Source: CAZSLO01 sp964608025
Lineage (GTDB): Bacteria; Chloroflexota; Dehalococcoidia; Lucifugimonadales; CAJWER01
NCBI GenBank assembly: GCA_964608025.1
Contig: CAZSLO010000004.1
Location: 1-44,985, forward strand
Length of the DNA stretch: 44,985 nt
Direction: 5' to 3'
Part shown: positions 43,121 to 44,985 of the stretch, piece after piece
How the letters are laid out: each line of letters starts with the position of its first letter
How positions within the stretch are numbered: position 1 is the stretch's first letter
The notes under the pieces: generated by a model
Told to the model about the DNA's origin: nothing
Database searches by the model: none
Seen by the model: only the letters and a program-made list of their open reading frames with translations
Translations under genes and position numbers: made by a program

Positions 43121-44034
43121 CAGGCACCTACTCGCCCTGGTCCTGAAATAGTATCTTCACCAGTAAGAAATTCGTGTATATCATCTGAGAACTTGATCTC
43201 AGAATCGTCTTGGGGCTCATATCCAAGTACCTCCCGGGCGTTGGATAATGACCAGAATGCCCGAGTGTTCCCACTGATACCATAAACAACCTGCCAAGGA
43301 ATGCCATGCTCGTTTTCTATGTCCTGTGTTTCAACAGCCTGGCGGAAAAGCTGCGTCAGGTCTCTTGCACTGACATATGCAGCCAAATCACGCTTGTAAC
43401 CAGCAGGATCACCTTTAAAGTTTGTTGAGCTGATCTCCCTGGGTGCCCCTATGCGAATATTTACTACCCCCATCCGGCGCGATGCACCTACAGGAGCCAC
43501 ATGTGTCTCCTGTCCAGACGCATCCTGAAAACTCGGGAATCCGCATGCGAACAAGAAGCCGATATGTTCATAAGAAGCTTTCGCCCATCCGTAGAAATTA
43601 TCTGATAGAGCAAGGTCATAAGGATCAACCATCTCCAATTTTCGATTGTGTATCAAGAAATGTTCATACCAATCAGCCGCATGATTTGAGCTGGCCACTA
43701 TCACCCGGGGAACTCCGGCATCATAGGATGCCCGCAGCACGTTGTACACCATATGAACATTATCTATCTCATCAAAAAAATCCTCTTGGGCATCGTGTCT
43801 TCTCGACTTGTGTCCAAGATGTACCACCGCATCAATTCCATCGAAGTGGGATTGATAGCTCGTCCTATCTGAGTCGATCAAATCGGCCGAAATTATATCT
43901 TCGACACGCTGTCCTTCCTGATTTGTGTCACTCACATCCAAAAGCGTCAAATCATACCTATCCCTGAAACCAGGCAATATATAGCTGGCGATATGTCCGG
44001 AAGCTCCTGTTATTAACACCCTTAAATCAGCCAT
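43120..44034 (-). CDS. Uronate-dehydrogenase-like SDR, copy 2
   Basis: A 304-residue extended short-chain dehydrogenase. The nucleotide motif GASGHIA lies at 10-16, with D33 in LLDVSD favouring NAD. ASSNHAADWYE (114-124) and YGWAK (Y148, K152) form the catalytic site. The ASSNH wording and the C-terminal VVYGISGNTRAFWSL match uronate dehydrogenase, which oxidises a hexuronic acid to the aldaro-lactone. It is a paralogue of the gene just upstream, about half identical by eye, and carries an extra stretch at about 166-186. It starts two bases after its paralogue's stop. Confidence 0.86.
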   Translation of the reverse strand: MADLRVLITGASGHIASYILPGFRDRYDLTLLDVSDTNQEGQRVEDIISADLIDSDRTSYQSHFDGIDAVVHLGHKSRRHDAQEDFFDEIDNVHMVYNVLRASYDAGVPRVIVASSNHAADWYEHFLIHNRKLEMVDPYDLALSDNFYGWAKASYEHIGFLFACGFPSFQDASGQETHVAPVGASRRMGVVNIRIGAPREISSTNFKGDPAGYKRDLAAYVSARDLTQLFRQAVETQDIENEHGIPWQVVYGISGNTRAFWSLSNAREVLGYEPQDDSEIKFSDDIHEFLTGEDTISGPGRVGA

Positions 44035-44036
44035 AG

Positions 44037-44906
44037 TTAAACCTCATCTTTCAAAATTCCAACCCTGCCCTCAGCTCCAGGAAATTTTGCCAAATGTCTA
44101 TTAATCTGTTCTGAAAATTTCACTTCCGCGTCATCGTCAGGCGAGTATCCCAGTACATCACGAGCACTTATAAGGGACCAGTAAGCCCTGGTATTATCAC
44201 TAATACCATAGACAATCTGCCATGGAACTCCATCTTCGTTATTAATATCTGGTGTCTCAATGGCCTTGATTAATAGTTGTGCCATGTCCCGTGGGCTAAT
44301 GTAAGATCCAAGATGTCGTTTGAAGCTACGTATGTCCTGGGTTCTAGGGTAATCAACCTCTGCTGGAGTTCCAATACGAACATTCACAACCTCTAGTCGC
44401 CTACCAAAAGCACCACAGGCAAACAGAAAACCCATGTTTTCTGTAGATGCTTTGGCCCATCCGTAAAAACTATGGGATAAAGGTAGAGTGTATGGATCCA
44501 GATTCTCCATTTTCCTATCATGTATACGAGCCTGTTCATACCAATCAGCAGCATGGTTTGAACTAGCGTATACAACCCGAGATACACCAGCCTCGAACGC
44601 TGTCCTAAAAACGTTATAGTTCATTTGCACATTGGCATTTTCAATACGAAAGTGGTCAATAGGATCACCTTCTCTACGCTTCCTACCAAGATGCAAAACA
44701 GCTTCCGTTCCAGAGAACAAGTCTTCATATTCAGAAGACTCCCCCGATAACATATCCTCAACAATTACATCCTCAATCTTCGTACCATCACGTGTCACAT
44801 TGGAGACGTCAATCAATACGAGATCATAACGCTCGCGAAAAACCGGGAGAATTTGTTGTGCTACATAACCAGCAGCACCGATAATCACTACTTTTTGTTT
44901 TGGCAT
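44037..44906 (-). CDS. Uronate-dehydrogenase-like SDR, copy 1
   Basis: A 289-residue extended SDR. GAAGYVA at 10-16 binds NAD, D33 lies in LIDVSN, ASSNHAADWYE is at 114-124, and YGWAK has Y148 and K152. The C-terminal IVYGISDNTRAYWSL matches the uronate dehydrogenase group. It lacks the insert of copy 2 and so is probably the ancestral form. ATG 44906 has GAGGG upstream, and a TATACT (44931-44926, minus) may be its -10 box. It heads the operon SDR1-SDR2-phosphatase. Confidence 0.87.
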   Translation of the reverse strand: MPKQKVVIIGAAGYVAQQILPVFRERYDLVLIDVSNVTRDGTKIEDVIVEDMLSGESSEYEDLFSGTEAVLHLGRKRREGDPIDHFRIENANVQMNYNVFRTAFEAGVSRVVYASSNHAADWYEQARIHDRKMENLDPYTLPLSHSFYGWAKASTENMGFLFACGAFGRRLEVVNVRIGTPAEVDYPRTQDIRSFKRHLGSYISPRDMAQLLIKAIETPDINNEDGVPWQIVYGISDNTRAYWSLISARDVLGYSPDDDAEVKFSEQINRHLAKFPGAEGRVGILKDEV

Positions 44907-44985
44907 TTTCCCTCAACCAGGTATCAGTATAATTTGTGAACTTGGGAGTGATTGTAGCTCATCAAAACAAGTACAGTGAGTCGAA

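Noticed and set aside
43443..43967. A 174-residue open frame antisense to the SDR copy 2 gene
   Set aside because: No domain is visible and the opposite strand holds a complete SDR with its catalytic residues.

Overview
The window reads as a chromosomal segment of a free-living bacterium. The best guess is a SAR202-like or other Dehalococcoidia-related Chloroflexota. This is inferred from the gene mix only: an LLM-class flavin oxidoreductase, enolase-superfamily, amidohydrolase and uroporphyrinogen-decarboxylase-like catabolic enzymes, a DUF5679 zinc-ribbon microprotein next to ribosomal genes, an L31/DUF1385 pair, and a T-box leader outside the Firmicutes. TTG and GTG starts are frequent and often have good Shine-Dalgarno (SD) sequences. 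I saw no CRISPR, transposase, phage or plasmid gene.

Layout. 1-5 kb: a tRNA-Arg(CCT), then catabolic or transport genes (LLM oxidoreductase, BNR/sialidase-like protein, a lone DppB-type permease, amidohydrolase, cupin). 5-13 kb: two MFS exporters, ribonuclease D, an unrecognised internally duplicated protein, a cytosolic gamma-glutamyltransferase, and a 3-hydroxyacyl-CoA dehydrogenase resembling FadN without its hydratase half. 13.5-18.7 kb (+): a Cof-type HAD phosphatase, an internally deleted ribokinase fossil, a LarA-like nickel-pincer racemase homologue, a LOG-like protein, enolase and a possible PLD-like protein. 19-24 kb: SelW-like protein, L25, a mandelate-racemase-family enzyme, a zinc-site-lacking MDR oxidoreductase and trpB.

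24-32 kb is mostly minus-strand. DUF5679 - L21 - L27 - L31 - DUF1385 form a translation-related run with a strong promoter and a long perfect hairpin before L21. A tryptophan cluster follows: a promoter and T-box leader with a Trp specifier, then trpS, trpE, trpG, trpD and a methyltransferase-like UroD homologue coupled to trpD. trpA, trpC and trpF are absent; trpB lies 5 kb away on the other strand.

32-40 kb: an NHL-propeller protein and ccmAB (heme export) on minus, queF-queC-queE (7-deazaguanine and queuosine synthesis) on plus, ccdA on minus, a siroheme sulfite/nitrite reductase on plus, and a small membrane protein. 40-45 kb: a ThDP-dependent enzyme on plus, then a tight minus-strand operon of two tandem uronate-dehydrogenase-like SDRs and an inositol-monophosphatase-like protein. 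That operon is the best candidate here for an undescribed small pathway.

The points most worth checking are the T-box control of a whole trp cluster, the ribokinase fossil still translationally coupled to the LarA-like gene, the ccmA reading frame that has no ATG/GTG/TTG before its conserved N-terminus, the L21 leader hairpin, and the tandem SDR-phosphatase operon. Domain assignments come from reading motifs, not from database searches.
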